64,000 bases of DNA from CADEDH01 sp963732695 (lineage in GTDB: Bacteria; Actinomycetota; Acidimicrobiia; Acidimicrobiales; SZUA-35), in NCBI GenBank assembly GCA_963732695.1, contig CAVTAP010000012.1:1-64000 (forward strand), read 5' to 3'. A program made the translations under genes and the position numbers. The stretch's first letter is position 1. Each line of letters starts with the position of its first letter. This document shows positions 51,958 to 63,019 of this stretch, in pieces. The notes beneath the pieces are model-generated. The model saw only the letters and a program-made list of their open reading frames with translations, searched no databases and was not told the DNA's origin.

Positions 51958-54282
51958 ATGGCCCGTACCACCGGCCCCCTCCTGGTGGCCCCCGATCTCC
52001 GGGGCACCGACTACACCCGGGCCCACAGCGACGCCACCGACCGCTGGTTCCGTGACGTGTTCCACCAGGCCCTGGGCGAGCCCGACGGCCTGGCCCTGAT
52101 GGCCGTGGGCGGCTACGGCCGCCGGGAGCTGTGCCCCTACAGCGACATCGACGTCATCCTCATCCACGACGACCTCGACAACTACGCCGAGGTGGCCGAG
52201 GCCCTGTGGTACCCGGTGTGGGACCGGGGCCTGAAGATGGGCTACGCCGTGGTCACCGAGGAACAGGCCCGGGTGCTGGCCGCCACCGAGTTGAACTGGG
52301 CCACCGCCTTCCTGGCCGGCCGCCACCTGGCCGGCGACCCGGAGCAGTCGGTCCGGTTCCGGCGCCTCACCACCGAGGTGTGGGACGAGCACGGGGAGCG
52401 CCTGCTGGGCGAGCTGGCCGACTCGGTGCACGCCCGCCACGAGCAGTACGGCGACGTCGCCTTCCACATCGAACCCAACCTCAAGGAGGGCCGGGGCGGC
52501 CTGCGCGACGTCCACGCCCTGGGCTGGGCCAACCAGGTGCGGCCCGGGTTCGTCGACGACGTGCTGGAGGGCATGGGCGACGGGATCGAGGGAGGTGTGG
52601 ACGCCGAGGCCGAGATCCTGCTCACGGCCCGGGTGGAGCTGCACCGCCTGGCGGGCCGGGCCGGCGACATGCTCAGCCTGGAGGCCCAGGAGGACGTGGC
52701 CCGGGAGCTGGGCGACCGCAACGGCAACGACCTGCTGACCCGGGTGGCGCTGGCCGGCCGCCGGATCGCCTGGCGCAGCGACGAGGCGTGGTCGCGCTGG
52801 GAGCGGGCCAAGGGTCGGATCGTCTACAGCCCCCTCACCGCCGAGCCTGTCGCCACCGAGTTCGGGCTGGTCAACGGATATCTGGAGCTGAGCCGCCGGG
52901 TGGACGTGGCCAACGACCCGATGGTGCTGCTCCGCCTGGCCGCCACCTCGGCCCGCACCAAGCGCACGATCGGGCGGGCCAGCCTGGCCCGCCTGCGGGA
53001 CCAGGGCCCGCCCCTACCCGAACCGTGGCCGGCCGAGGCCCGCCAACTGTTCGCCGAGATGCTGCTGGCCGGTCGCAACGCCATCTCGGTCATCGAGGAC
53101 CTCGACCAGTTCGGCCTCATGACCCGCCTCGTGCCCGAATGGGAACAGGTGCGGTGCCGGCCCCAGCGCAACGTGATGCACACCTTCACGGTGGACCGGC
53201 ATCTGTGCGAGGCGGCGGCCAACGCCGCCCGGCTGGCCCACCGGGTGGCCCGCCCCGATCTGCTGGTGGTGGGGGCCCTGCTCCACGACATCGGCAAGGG
53301 TTACCCCGGGGGCGACCACACCGAGGTCGGTATGGACGTCATCCCCACCATCGCCTCCCGCATGGGCTACCCCGACGACGAGGTGGCCGTATTGGTGGAC
53401 CTTTGCCGCCACCACCTGCTGCTGCCCGACTACGCCACCCGGCGTGACCTGGCCGATCCGGGCACGATCGGGGCTGTGGCCGCCGCCGTCGACTCCGTCG
53501 AGTTCCTCGACCTCCTGGCCGCGCTCACCGAGGCCGACTCGATCGCCACCGGCCCCGCCACCTGGGGCTCGTGGAAAGCCGGTCTGCTGGCCGAGCTGGT
53601 CAAGCGCACCACGTTCGTGCTGGAGGGCGGCGCCCCCACCGAGGCCGCTGTTCCCGAGTTCCCGCCCCAGGAGATCCTCGACCTGATGGCCCGGGGCGAG
53701 ACGGTGCTGCGGGGCGAGGGATCCACCCTGGTGGTGGTGGCACCCGACCGCCAGGCCCTGTTCTCCAACATCGCCGGCGTGCTGGCCATGAACGGGCTCG
53801 ACGTGCTCGACGCCGTCGCCTTCTCGGCCGACGGGATGGCCACCTGCCGGTTCGCGATGCAGCCGCCGGCCACCGGCGTGGTCGACTGGGACAAGGTGGT
53901 GTCGTTGGCCGAACGGGCCATCGAGGGCCGCCTGGCCCTCACGGCCCGGGTGCGGCAGCGGGCCCAGACCTACGCCCGCTACCAGCGCCGGCTGGCGGCC
54001 GCCCCGCCCCGCCGTGACGTGGTGATCGACAACCAGGTGTCGGATGCGGCCACGGTGGTGGAGGTCCACGCCGGCGACACGGTGGGGCTGCTGTTCTGGA
54101 TCACCCAGGCCCTGGCCGAGCTCCACCTCGACATCCGCCGGGCCAAGATCCAGACCTTCGGGCCCCAGGCCGTCGACAGCTTCTACCTGCTCGACACCGA
54201 CGGGCGGAAGCTGTCGGACCCCGACCTGCTGAACGAGCTGGCCCTGGCCATCCGCTCCGCCGTCGGCCAGGATTCCCCCTGA
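51958..54282 (+). CDS. glnD: [protein-PII] uridylyltransferase GlnD
   Basis: A 774-residue bifunctional nitrogen sensor that modifies and demodifies PII in response to glutamine. The nucleotidyltransferase domain has GGYGRRELCPYSDIDVILIH (residues 45-64). The central region has EPNLKEGRGGLRDVHALGW. The HD domain shows LLHDIGKGYPGGDHTEVG and CRHHLLLPDYATRRD. Two C-terminal ACT domains follow (VVVAPDRQALFSNIAGVLAM, and VEVHAGDTVGLLFWITQAL). GAGGAG lies 15-20 nt before ATG 51958. No glnB or amtB is adjacent. Confidence 0.95.
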   Translation: MARTTGPLLVAPDLRGTDYTRAHSDATDRWFRDVFHQALGEPDGLALMAVGGYGRRELCPYSDIDVILIHDDLDNYAEVAEALWYPVWDRGLKMGYAVVTEEQARVLAATELNWATAFLAGRHLAGDPEQSVRFRRLTTEVWDEHGERLLGELADSVHARHEQYGDVAFHIEPNLKEGRGGLRDVHALGWANQVRPGFVDDVLEGMGDGIEGGVDAEAEILLTARVELHRLAGRAGDMLSLEAQEDVARELGDRNGNDLLTRVALAGRRIAWRSDEAWSRWERAKGRIVYSPLTAEPVATEFGLVNGYLELSRRVDVANDPMVLLRLAATSARTKRTIGRASLARLRDQGPPLPEPWPAEARQLFAEMLLAGRNAISVIEDLDQFGLMTRLVPEWEQVRCRPQRNVMHTFTVDRHLCEAAANAARLAHRVARPDLLVVGALLHDIGKGYPGGDHTEVGMDVIPTIASRMGYPDDEVAVLVDLCRHHLLLPDYATRRDLADPGTIGAVAAAVDSVEFLDLLAALTEADSIATGPATWGSWKAGLLAELVKRTTFVLEGGAPTEAAVPEFPPQEILDLMARGETVLRGEGSTLVVVAPDRQALFSNIAGVLAMNGLDVLDAVAFSADGMATCRFAMQPPATGVVDWDKVVSLAERAIEGRLALTARVRQRAQTYARYQRRLAAAPPRRDVVIDNQVSDAATVVEVHAGDTVGLLFWITQALAELHLDIRRAKIQTFGPQAVDSFYLLDTDGRKLSDPDLLNELALAIRSAVGQDSP

Positions 54283-54301
54283 GAGTTGCGAGGAGCAGCC
54301 C

Positions 54302-55033
54302 GTGAGCGCCAATGCCGACGACGATCGACGACCACGACCCACCGCCTCGCCCGACGACCTCCTGCGCTGGGCCGAGTCCCTGGCCGGCGTGGCCCGCACC
54401 GGGCTCGGGTTCACCACCAACCCCTACGAGATGGAGCGGTTCGACGAGATCCTCCACATCGCCGCCGACATCCGGGCCGCGGCCGACGAGGCCCACGGCC
54501 CGGGCGGGGAGCACCGCTCGCCGGACCAGATCCGGGCCGAGTGGTTGCGGGCGGTGGGCTCGGGGGTGCCGGGCTACGTCACGCCCAAGGTGGCGATCGG
54601 CGCCGTGGTGGGCGACGACGAGGGCCGCCTACTGCTGATCCAGCGGTCCGACTCCGCCACCTGGCTGTACCCCACGGGCTGGGCCGACGTCGGCTACTCG
54701 CCGGCCGAGGTGGCGGTGAAGGAGGTGCTGGAGGAGACCGGCATCCGGTGCGAGATCGTGCGGCCGCTGGCCATCATCGACGGCCTCCGGCGGGGCTACA
54801 GCCGCATCCCGTTGTACAGCCTGGTGTTCCACTGCCGGGCCGTCGGGGGTGAGCTGGCCCCCCATCCCCAGGAGTGCCTCGACGCCGGCTGGTTCGCCCA
54901 GCACGAGCTGCCGTCGCCCCTGGCCAGCGGCGACCAGTGGATCGACCACGCCTTCGCCGCCCTGGCCGGCGACGACACCAGCGTGATGTACGACCTGCCG
55001 CGTTCCCCCGTCTGGCGTCCGGGCGCGGAGTAG
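54302..55033 (+). CDS. Nudix hydrolase
   Basis: A 243-residue protein with an N-terminal helical section of about 100 residues that is found with some ADP-ribose or nucleotide Nudix enzymes. The Nudix box is GWADVGYSPAEVAVKEVLEE (then TG), in which the usual Arg-Glu is Lys-Glu, still a proper metal-binding set. VALGAVVGDDEG-like strands and a WFAQHELPSPL end follow. GTG 54302 has GAGGAG 6-7 nt upstream. The substrate is unknown, a nucleoside diphosphate linked to another moiety by family. Confidence 0.88.
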   Translation: MSANADDDRRPRPTASPDDLLRWAESLAGVARTGLGFTTNPYEMERFDEILHIAADIRAAADEAHGPGGEHRSPDQIRAEWLRAVGSGVPGYVTPKVAIGAVVGDDEGRLLLIQRSDSATWLYPTGWADVGYSPAEVAVKEVLEETGIRCEIVRPLAIIDGLRRGYSRIPLYSLVFHCRAVGGELAPHPQECLDAGWFAQHELPSPLASGDQWIDHAFAALAGDDTSVMYDLPRSPVWRPGAE

Positions 55034-55036
55034 GGC

Positions 55037-55055
55037 GGCCGCCTCGGGGGCGGCC
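55037..55055. terminator. hairpin between convergent genes
   Basis: GGCCGCC (55037-55043) pairs with GGCGGCC (55049-55055) around a TCGGG loop, in the 27-nt gap between the convergent Nudix and PAC2 genes. It lacks a clear T-run but could act for both directions. Confidence 0.5.
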
Positions 55056-55060
55056 GGCCG

Positions 55061-55897
55061 TCAGCGGTCCCGCAGGTACTGCTCCAGCTCCTCGATGAGC
55101 GAGGCGCCGTCTTCGGGCATGAGGCTGTCGTAGGCCGCTTCGAGCTGGGCCACGTAGTCCCGGGTCTCGTCGTTGTCTTCCACCAGCTCGGAGATCTGGC
55201 GCTCGTAGGCGGCGGCCCCGATCTCCAGCGCCGTGGTGGGGATCGTCAGCTCCAGCAGCTGGCTCACCCGCTCCACCAGGGCCAGCGCCGCCTTGGGCGA
55301 CGTGGCGTGGGGGACGTACTGGGGCACGGTGCCCCACAGCGAGAGCGACGGGGTGCCGTGGGTGCGCAGGGCGTCGTGCAGGACGCCGATGATGCCGGTG
55401 GGGCCCTCGTAGGTGGACGGCTCGAGGTCGAGCTTCTCGTTGAGCTCGGGGTCGTAGCCCGAGCTGTAGACCCGGGCCGGCCGGGAGTGGACCACGTCGG
55501 CGATGAGGGCGCCGAGGGAGATCACCAGCTCCACGTTGTACTCGTCGATCAACGACAGGATCTGGTTGGTGAACGTACGCCACTGGAGCTGGGGCTCGAT
55601 GCCCACCAGCACCAGCAGGTCGTGGGTGGACGTGGGGATCTGGACCGCTGCGATCTCGTTGGCCGGCCAGTCGATGTGGCGGTCGCTGCCTTCGAGGCGG
55701 ACGTAGGGGCGGGTGGAGGTGAAGTCGTAGAACGGCTCGGCGTCGATGCCGGCGATGACCTCACCCCCCAGCCGGTCTCGTACGTGGCGGGCGGCGGTGG
55801 TGGCGGCGTCACCGGCGTCTCCCCAGCCCTCGAACGCAGCGATCAGAATGGGGCTGCGCATCTCGGGTCGTTGGGCAGTCCATTGGATGTGGTCCAC
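55061..55897 (-). CDS. PAC2-family protein
   Basis: A 278-residue protein of the PAC2 (proteasome assembly chaperone 2-like) family common in Actinobacteria and Archaea. It has PILIAAFEGWGDAGDAATTA, FYDFTSTRPYVRLEG, and LLVLVGIEPQLQWRTFTNQI with VISLGALIADVVHSRP. The C-terminus is coiled-coil-like and ends in LIEELEQYLRDR. Cytoplasmic, possibly an assembly factor; no activity known. It is convergent with the Nudix gene and divergent from the GNAT gene. Confidence 0.9.
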   Translation of the reverse strand: MDHIQWTAQRPEMRSPILIAAFEGWGDAGDAATTAARHVRDRLGGEVIAGIDAEPFYDFTSTRPYVRLEGSDRHIDWPANEIAAVQIPTSTHDLLVLVGIEPQLQWRTFTNQILSLIDEYNVELVISLGALIADVVHSRPARVYSSGYDPELNEKLDLEPSTYEGPTGIIGVLHDALRTHGTPSLSLWGTVPQYVPHATSPKAALALVERVSQLLELTIPTTALEIGAAAYERQISELVEDNDETRDYVAQLEAAYDSLMPEDGASLIEELEQYLRDR

Positions 55898-55997
55898 ACA
55901 CCTACGTTAGCGCTGCGGTCTCCGGCGGGCCCGGTCGGCGGGAAACGGAAGCACTGTGCCCACGGGAAGCACGGCGATCGCGCTCCATACTGGCCCG

Positions 55998-56423
55998 GTG
56001 AAGATCTACGAGGTGACCGAGGTGTCGGACGAGCTCATCGAAGCGTTCGCCCGGCTCGTCCCGCAACTGTCGTCGTCGAACCCGCCACCCGACGGCGAGA
56101 TCCTCGGGCGGATCGTCGGCTCGGACTCCTCGATCCTGCTGGCGGCGGAAGACGAAGGCGTCATCGTCGGCAGCCTCACGCTGGTGGTGTTCCCCATCCC
56201 CACCGGGATCCGGGCCTGGATCGAGGACGTGGTGGTCGACTCGTCGGCCCGGGGCAAGGGCGTGGGCGGCGCGCTCAACAAGCACGCGCTGGCGCTGGCC
56301 GAGAAGCTGGGGGCCACCACGGTGGACCTCACGTCCCGGCCCAGCCGGGAGGCGGCCAACCGCCTGTATCAGGAGCTCGGGTTCGAGCGCCGCGAGACCA
56401 ACGTCTACCGCTACAACCTCTGA
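55998..56423 (+). CDS. GNAT-family acetyltransferase
   Basis: A 141-residue GCN5-related N-acetyltransferase. It has the acetyl-CoA motif A in IEDVVVDSSARGKGVGGALN, with R/QxxGxG/A as RGKGVG, and the C-terminal LTSRPSREAANRLYQELGFE with the strand-kink Tyr. The preceding strand is GSLTLVVFPIPTGIRAW. The start is GTG 55998. The substrate is unknown. It is divergent from PAC2 with a 100-nt gap that must hold both promoters. Confidence 0.88.
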   Translation: MKIYEVTEVSDELIEAFARLVPQLSSSNPPPDGEILGRIVGSDSSILLAAEDEGVIVGSLTLVVFPIPTGIRAWIEDVVVDSSARGKGVGGALNKHALALAEKLGATTVDLTSRPSREAANRLYQELGFERRETNVYRYNL

Positions 56424-56485
56424 GCCGACCCCCGGGGTGTCCTGGTGACCGACGACGTCACCGGTGACGGTCCGGGCCACCGGCA

Positions 56486-57434
56486 ATGAGCGACGCCGGC
56501 GTCGCCCGGGTCGGGCGCCGGTACGTGACGCTCACCGCCCTGCGATGGTTCCCCACCGGCGTGACCGTGCCGGTGCTCGTGCTGCTGCTCAGCCGGCGCC
56601 GCCTGTCGGTGGGGGAGATCGGTGTCGCTCTGGCGCTGTACGGGGTCACGGCGGCGGCGCTGGAGGTGCCCACCGGCGGTCTGGCCGACACGGTGGGGCG
56701 CCGCCCGGTGCTGGTGGCGGCGGCCGCGCTCAGCGCGCTGGGCACCCGCCGGTTTGGCCGGAGCAACGGGCGGGGTGGAGATCGCCGTGGCGCTGGTGGT
56801 GCTGGGGGCGGCCCGGGCGCTCGACTCGGGCCCGTCGCCGCCGTCACCCTCCTCGTCCACGACGATGATCCCCCGGGACTTCTCACGGAAGGCGTCGCCG
56901 GTGACGGGCCCGGTGAGAAGTTGCCAGGCCGGTCCCCACTCCCTGGACTTATCACGGAGGGCATCGCCGGTGACGGTGGGGGTGAAAACTCCGCCGGCGG
57001 GTCGCCACTCCCCGAACTCTTCACGGAGGGCGTCGCCGGTGATGGGCTCGGTGAGAGGTTGGGGGTGGGGGCGACGGTGGTGTCGGCGGTTCGGCTGGCG
57101 GCGACGACGGGGGAGCTGCGGCGGGTGATGGCGGTGGGGGCGGGGCTGGCGTTGGTCCTGGCCGGCGTGGAGCCCGGACGGCACCGGCGGCCCTGGCCTT
57201 CGTCGCCTTCTACCTGGCTGTGGGCTCGTCTCCCCCCTGCTCGACGAGGCCACCCACCGGGCCGTCCCGGCGGCGGAACGGGCCACCGTGCTCTCGGTCC
57301 GTTCCGCGGTGTTCCAGCTCGGGGGGTTGGCCGCCAGCCTCGGTGTCGGCGCCTTGGCGTCGGTCGCCGGCACCACGGCCGGGCTGGTGGTGCTCGCCGT
57401 CGGCGCCCTCGTGGCCGCTCTCCTCGCCCCCTGA
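56486..57434 (+). pseudogene. MFS transporter, decayed
   Basis: Beginning MSDAGVARVGRRYVTLTALRW, the first two or three helices of a transporter are intact up to VGRRPVLVAAAALSALG. From about 56750 the frame shifts (GVEIAVALVVLGAARALDSGP is in the next frame), the middle is occupied by 69-bp tandem repeats, and helix-like pieces recur near 57200. The final ATHRAVPAAERATVLSVRSA and LAASLGVGALASVAGTTAG helices end at TGA 57434 in a third frame. At least two further frame breaks and loss of the central helices show that it is not functional. Confidence 0.8.
56877..57065 (+). repeat. 69-bp tandem repeats inside the MFS remnant
   Basis: Nearly three copies with a period of exactly 69 bp (23 codons). 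The shared core TCACGGAxGGCxTCGCCGGTGA recurs at 56883, 56952 and 57021. The first copy has TTCTCAC and GTGAGAA at its ends, an inverted pair. In the transporter's frame the unit codes x-x-x-TEG[VI]AGDG; on the minus strand it codes TGDALREKSREWGPA-like peptides. Confidence 0.85.
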
Positions 57435-57618
57435 GCCTGCCTGTGAGCCGGGCGACGGCGCCGGCACCAGGGACTACTGTGGCATCAGGCACCAGCGCAC
57501 AGGACGAACGGCCCTTGGTCGCAGCGTCGCTGGAGGGCACCGTGGGTAGGTACGACTGGCGGCCAGAGGCGCTCGCCGCGCCCCCGACACCACGACCCGG
57601 CCGAAAAGGACATCCACC

Positions 57619-60339
<2,721 letters not shown>

Positions 60340-60358
60340 GCGGTCACCAGATCGAGGT

Positions 60359-61804
60359 CTACCCGTTGTCGCTGGCCCGGGTGATGGTGACGCCGCCGGT
60401 GGCGGGGCTGATCCGGGACACGGCGCCGCTCTGCTCCAGCAGGTACAGCTCGCCGTCGGCGCTCTGGCCGAAGGCGACGATGCTCTCGCCCTGGCGGCCC
60501 ACGTCGAGCGGGGCCGTCACCGCCTCGCCGCCGCCCGTCCCGGGGCGCAGGCCGAACACCTCGCCGCTGCAGTAGTCGGCGTAGAGGTACACGCCGTCGA
60601 GGGCGGGGATGGTCGCCCCCCGGTACACGTAGCCGCCCGACACCGAGCACCGGCCGCCGTCGTGGTCGTAGGTGGCCACCGGGCCGGTGTAGCCCTCGGG
60701 CGGGGTGCCGCCTTCGTAGCCCCGGTCGCCCTCCATCCGGTTCCAGCCCAGGTTGGCGCCCCGGCCCGCCCCGTCGGCGGCGGGCAGCCAGTCGATCTCC
60801 TCCACGTCGCCCTGGCCCACATCGGCCACCCACAGGTCGCCCGTGGCCGGGTCGAACGACACCCGCCACGGGTTGCGCACGCCCCACAGCCACACCTCGG
60901 GCCGCCCGCCGGCGGCCTGGGCGAAGGGATTGTCGGCCGGGATCGTGTACGGGGCCGCCTCGGCCGGGGCCGGGTCGATGCGCAGGATCGAGCCCAGCAG
61001 GTCGTTCGGGTCCTGCCCGGTCTCCGAGGGGTCGCCGCCCCCGCCCCCGTCGCCCAGCGTGATGTACAGCATGTCGTCGGGGCCGAACAGGAGGCCGCCG
61101 CCGTTGTGGTTGGAGTACGGCTGCTTCTGGGTCAGCAGGATCCGGCCCTGCTCCTCCACCGCCACCGGCGAGGGGCCGCCGTCGTCCATGGGGTAGCCGG
61201 CCACCGCCGTGTCGCCGCCCGAGTCCGTGTAGTGGACGAACAGCTCGGTGCCGTCGGGTGAGAATGCGATGCCGAGCAGGCCCCGCTCGCCGTCGGTGGT
61301 GGTCAGATCGGTGATGTCGAGCACGGGCCGGGTGATCAGCTTCACCGTCTCGGTGCCCCCGTCCGCACCCGAGCGGATCGTGCGCTCGATGCGGCGGACC
61401 CGGCCCACCCGCTCGGCCACGTACAGGTCGTCGCTGCCGGCCCGCGGGGTGAGGGCCAGGGGCTGGTCGAGTGACGCCACCAGGTCGAGCCGGAGCCCGA
61501 TCTCGTCCAGCGGGACGGCGGCGCCGGCCGTGGCCGGCGGAGCGGCACCGGTGCCGGTGTCGGCCGCGGTGCCGGTGCCGTTCGGGGCGGCAGGGGCCTC
61601 GCTGGCCCCGGTGGCGGCGGCTGGGGTGGCGCCGGTGACGACGGAGGGGGCGGCCCCGGTGCCGCCGTCACCGCAGGCGGCCAGCAGCAGGCCGGCGGCC
61701 ACCAGCGTGAACCCGGCCCGGCGGGGGCCCGGGGGCCGCCTGTCGACGGGGGCGGGGGAGGCGGTGGTGGCAATCGGGGGGTGGAGCCGGAGCGGGACGC
61801 GCAT
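60359..61804 (-). CDS. PQQ-dependent sugar dehydrogenase-like lipoprotein
   Basis: A 481-residue exported protein. The signal peptide ends in lipobox LLAACG, giving a lipoprotein. A Thr/Ala/Gly linker of about 60 residues follows. The six-bladed propeller has the soluble glucose/aldose dehydrogenase features LYVAERVGRVRRIE, TDGERGLLGIAFSPDG, the calcium/PQQ-site HNGGGLLFGPDDMLYITLGD and VWLWGVRNPWRVSFDPATGD. It is likely anchored at the outside of the membrane and oxidises sugars. No PQQ synthesis genes are in the window, so the cofactor source is unknown. Confidence 0.9.
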   Translation of the reverse strand: MRVPLRLHPPIATTASPAPVDRRPPGPRRAGFTLVAAGLLLAACGDGGTGAAPSVVTGATPAAATGASEAPAAPNGTGTAADTGTGAAPPATAGAAVPLDEIGLRLDLVASLDQPLALTPRAGSDDLYVAERVGRVRRIERTIRSGADGGTETVKLITRPVLDITDLTTTDGERGLLGIAFSPDGTELFVHYTDSGGDTAVAGYPMDDGGPSPVAVEEQGRILLTQKQPYSNHNGGGLLFGPDDMLYITLGDGGGGGDPSETGQDPNDLLGSILRIDPAPAEAAPYTIPADNPFAQAAGGRPEVWLWGVRNPWRVSFDPATGDLWVADVGQGDVEEIDWLPAADGAGRGANLGWNRMEGDRGYEGGTPPEGYTGPVATYDHDGGRCSVSGGYVYRGATIPALDGVYLYADYCSGEVFGLRPGTGGGEAVTAPLDVGRQGESIVAFGQSADGELYLLEQSGAVSRISPATGGVTITRASDNG

Positions 61805-61904
61805 CCGGCACAGTGTGGTGGATCCGGCCGCCGTTCCGACCTCACCCGCCCCGGAACCCGGCCCCGCGGCCGATTGGCCAGGAAGCCGGCGCTACCCTGA
61901 CCCG

Positions 61905-62363
61905 GTGAACCTTGGCGTCCTCAGCGCTCCGGTCGACGCCATCATGGCCCGCCGCTCCACCGCGGTCCGGTACGTGGTCGTGTCGGGCTTGAACGTGGTG
62001 AACCACCAGGCCCTGCTGTTCCTGGCCAACACCGTGTGGGGTTGGAGCGGCGGCCGGGCCAACGTGTTCGCCGCCGTGCTGGCCGCCGTCCCCGCCTACC
62101 TGCTGAGCCGGCGCTGGGTGTGGCAGACCCGCGGGGCCCACAGCTTCCGCAAGGAGATCCTCCCGTTCTGGGTCATCGCCCTGCTCGGGTTGGTGGTGTC
62201 GAGCCTGACGGCCGAGCTGGCCGACCGCACCTTCGGCTCGGGTCTGCCGGTGGCGCTGGGCTCGATCGCCGGGTACCTCGTGGTCTGGGTGCTCAAGTTC
62301 CTGGTGCTGGAGAAGCTGTTCGAGCGGGCCGGATCCCACTGGGAGAAGGTCTCCGTCTCGTGA
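61905..62363 (+). CDS. GtrA-family membrane protein
   Basis: A 152-residue protein with four membrane helices, of the GtrA type that helps flip or present polyprenyl-linked sugars. It starts near VNLGVLSAPVDAIMARRSTAVRY, then VVVSGLNVVNHQALLF, and has the conserved AYLLSRRWVWQ motif after helix 2. GTG 61905 is used; ATG 61944 is also possible. The stop overlaps the methyltransferase GTG (GTGA), coupling the two genes. Confidence 0.87.
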   Translation: MNLGVLSAPVDAIMARRSTAVRYVVVSGLNVVNHQALLFLANTVWGWSGGRANVFAAVLAAVPAYLLSRRWVWQTRGAHSFRKEILPFWVIALLGLVVSSLTAELADRTFGSGLPVALGSIAGYLVVWVLKFLVLEKLFERAGSHWEKVSVS

Positions 62364-63019
62364 GCGGCCCGACCTCGGCCGGCCTCACCCCGGACGAGCT
62401 GGCCCGGGCCCGGGCCGCCCGGGGGTTCATGCCCGACGACGAGGGCGAGGCGCTGGCCCGGGCGGCCGCCTCGGCCGACCCCGCCCTCGGCCCCTTCCTG
62501 GAGGTCGGCAGCTACTGTGGCAAGTCGGCCTGCTACCTGGGGCCGGTGGCGGCCCGGGCCGGCACCGTGCTCTACAGCCTCGATCACCACCGGGGATCGG
62601 AGGAGAACCAGCCGGGCTGGGAGTGGCACGAGCCCGACCTGGTCGACCCGGAGGTGGGCCGGATCGACACCCTGCCCCGGTTCCGGCGCACCCTCCACGA
62701 CGCAGGCCTGGAGGAGGCGGTGGTGGCCCTGGTCGGCCAGTCGCCGCTGGTCGCCCGGCACTGGGCCACCCCGCTGTCGTTCCTGTTCATCGACGGTGGC
62801 CACGGAGCCGAGGTGGCTCGGGCCGACCACGACGGCTGGGCCCCCAAGGTCGCCCCCGGTGGCCTGCTCGTGATCCACGACGTCTTCACCGACCCCACCC
62901 TCGGGGGCCAGGCCCCCTACGACGAGATCTACCGCCCGGCGGTGGAGTCGGGCCGCTTCACCGAGATCGCCGCCTGCGGCTCGCTCCGGGTGCTGCGCCG
63001 GAGTTCAGACCAGGGCTGA
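62360..63019 (+). CDS. class I SAM-dependent methyltransferase
   Basis: A 219-residue methyltransferase of the Methyltransf_24 type. It has GFMPDDEGEALARAA, the SAM motif I GPFLEVGSYCGKSACYLG, an acidic strand in LYSLDHHRG, and LSFLFIDGGHGAEVARADHD with the metal-site-like Asp-Gly-Gly-His. It ends TEIAACGSLRVLRR. GTG 62360 overlaps the GtrA stop by 4 nt. Its substrate is unknown; the GtrA coupling suggests a glycan or lipid-linked sugar. It is convergent with the amidohydrolase, overlapping its end by 15 nt. Confidence 0.88.
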   Translation: MSGPTSAGLTPDELARARAARGFMPDDEGEALARAAASADPALGPFLEVGSYCGKSACYLGPVAARAGTVLYSLDHHRGSEENQPGWEWHEPDLVDPEVGRIDTLPRFRRTLHDAGLEEAVVALVGQSPLVARHWATPLSFLFIDGGHGAEVARADHDGWAPKVAPGGLLVIHDVFTDPTLGGQAPYDEIYRPAVESGRFTEIAACGSLRVLRRSSDQG

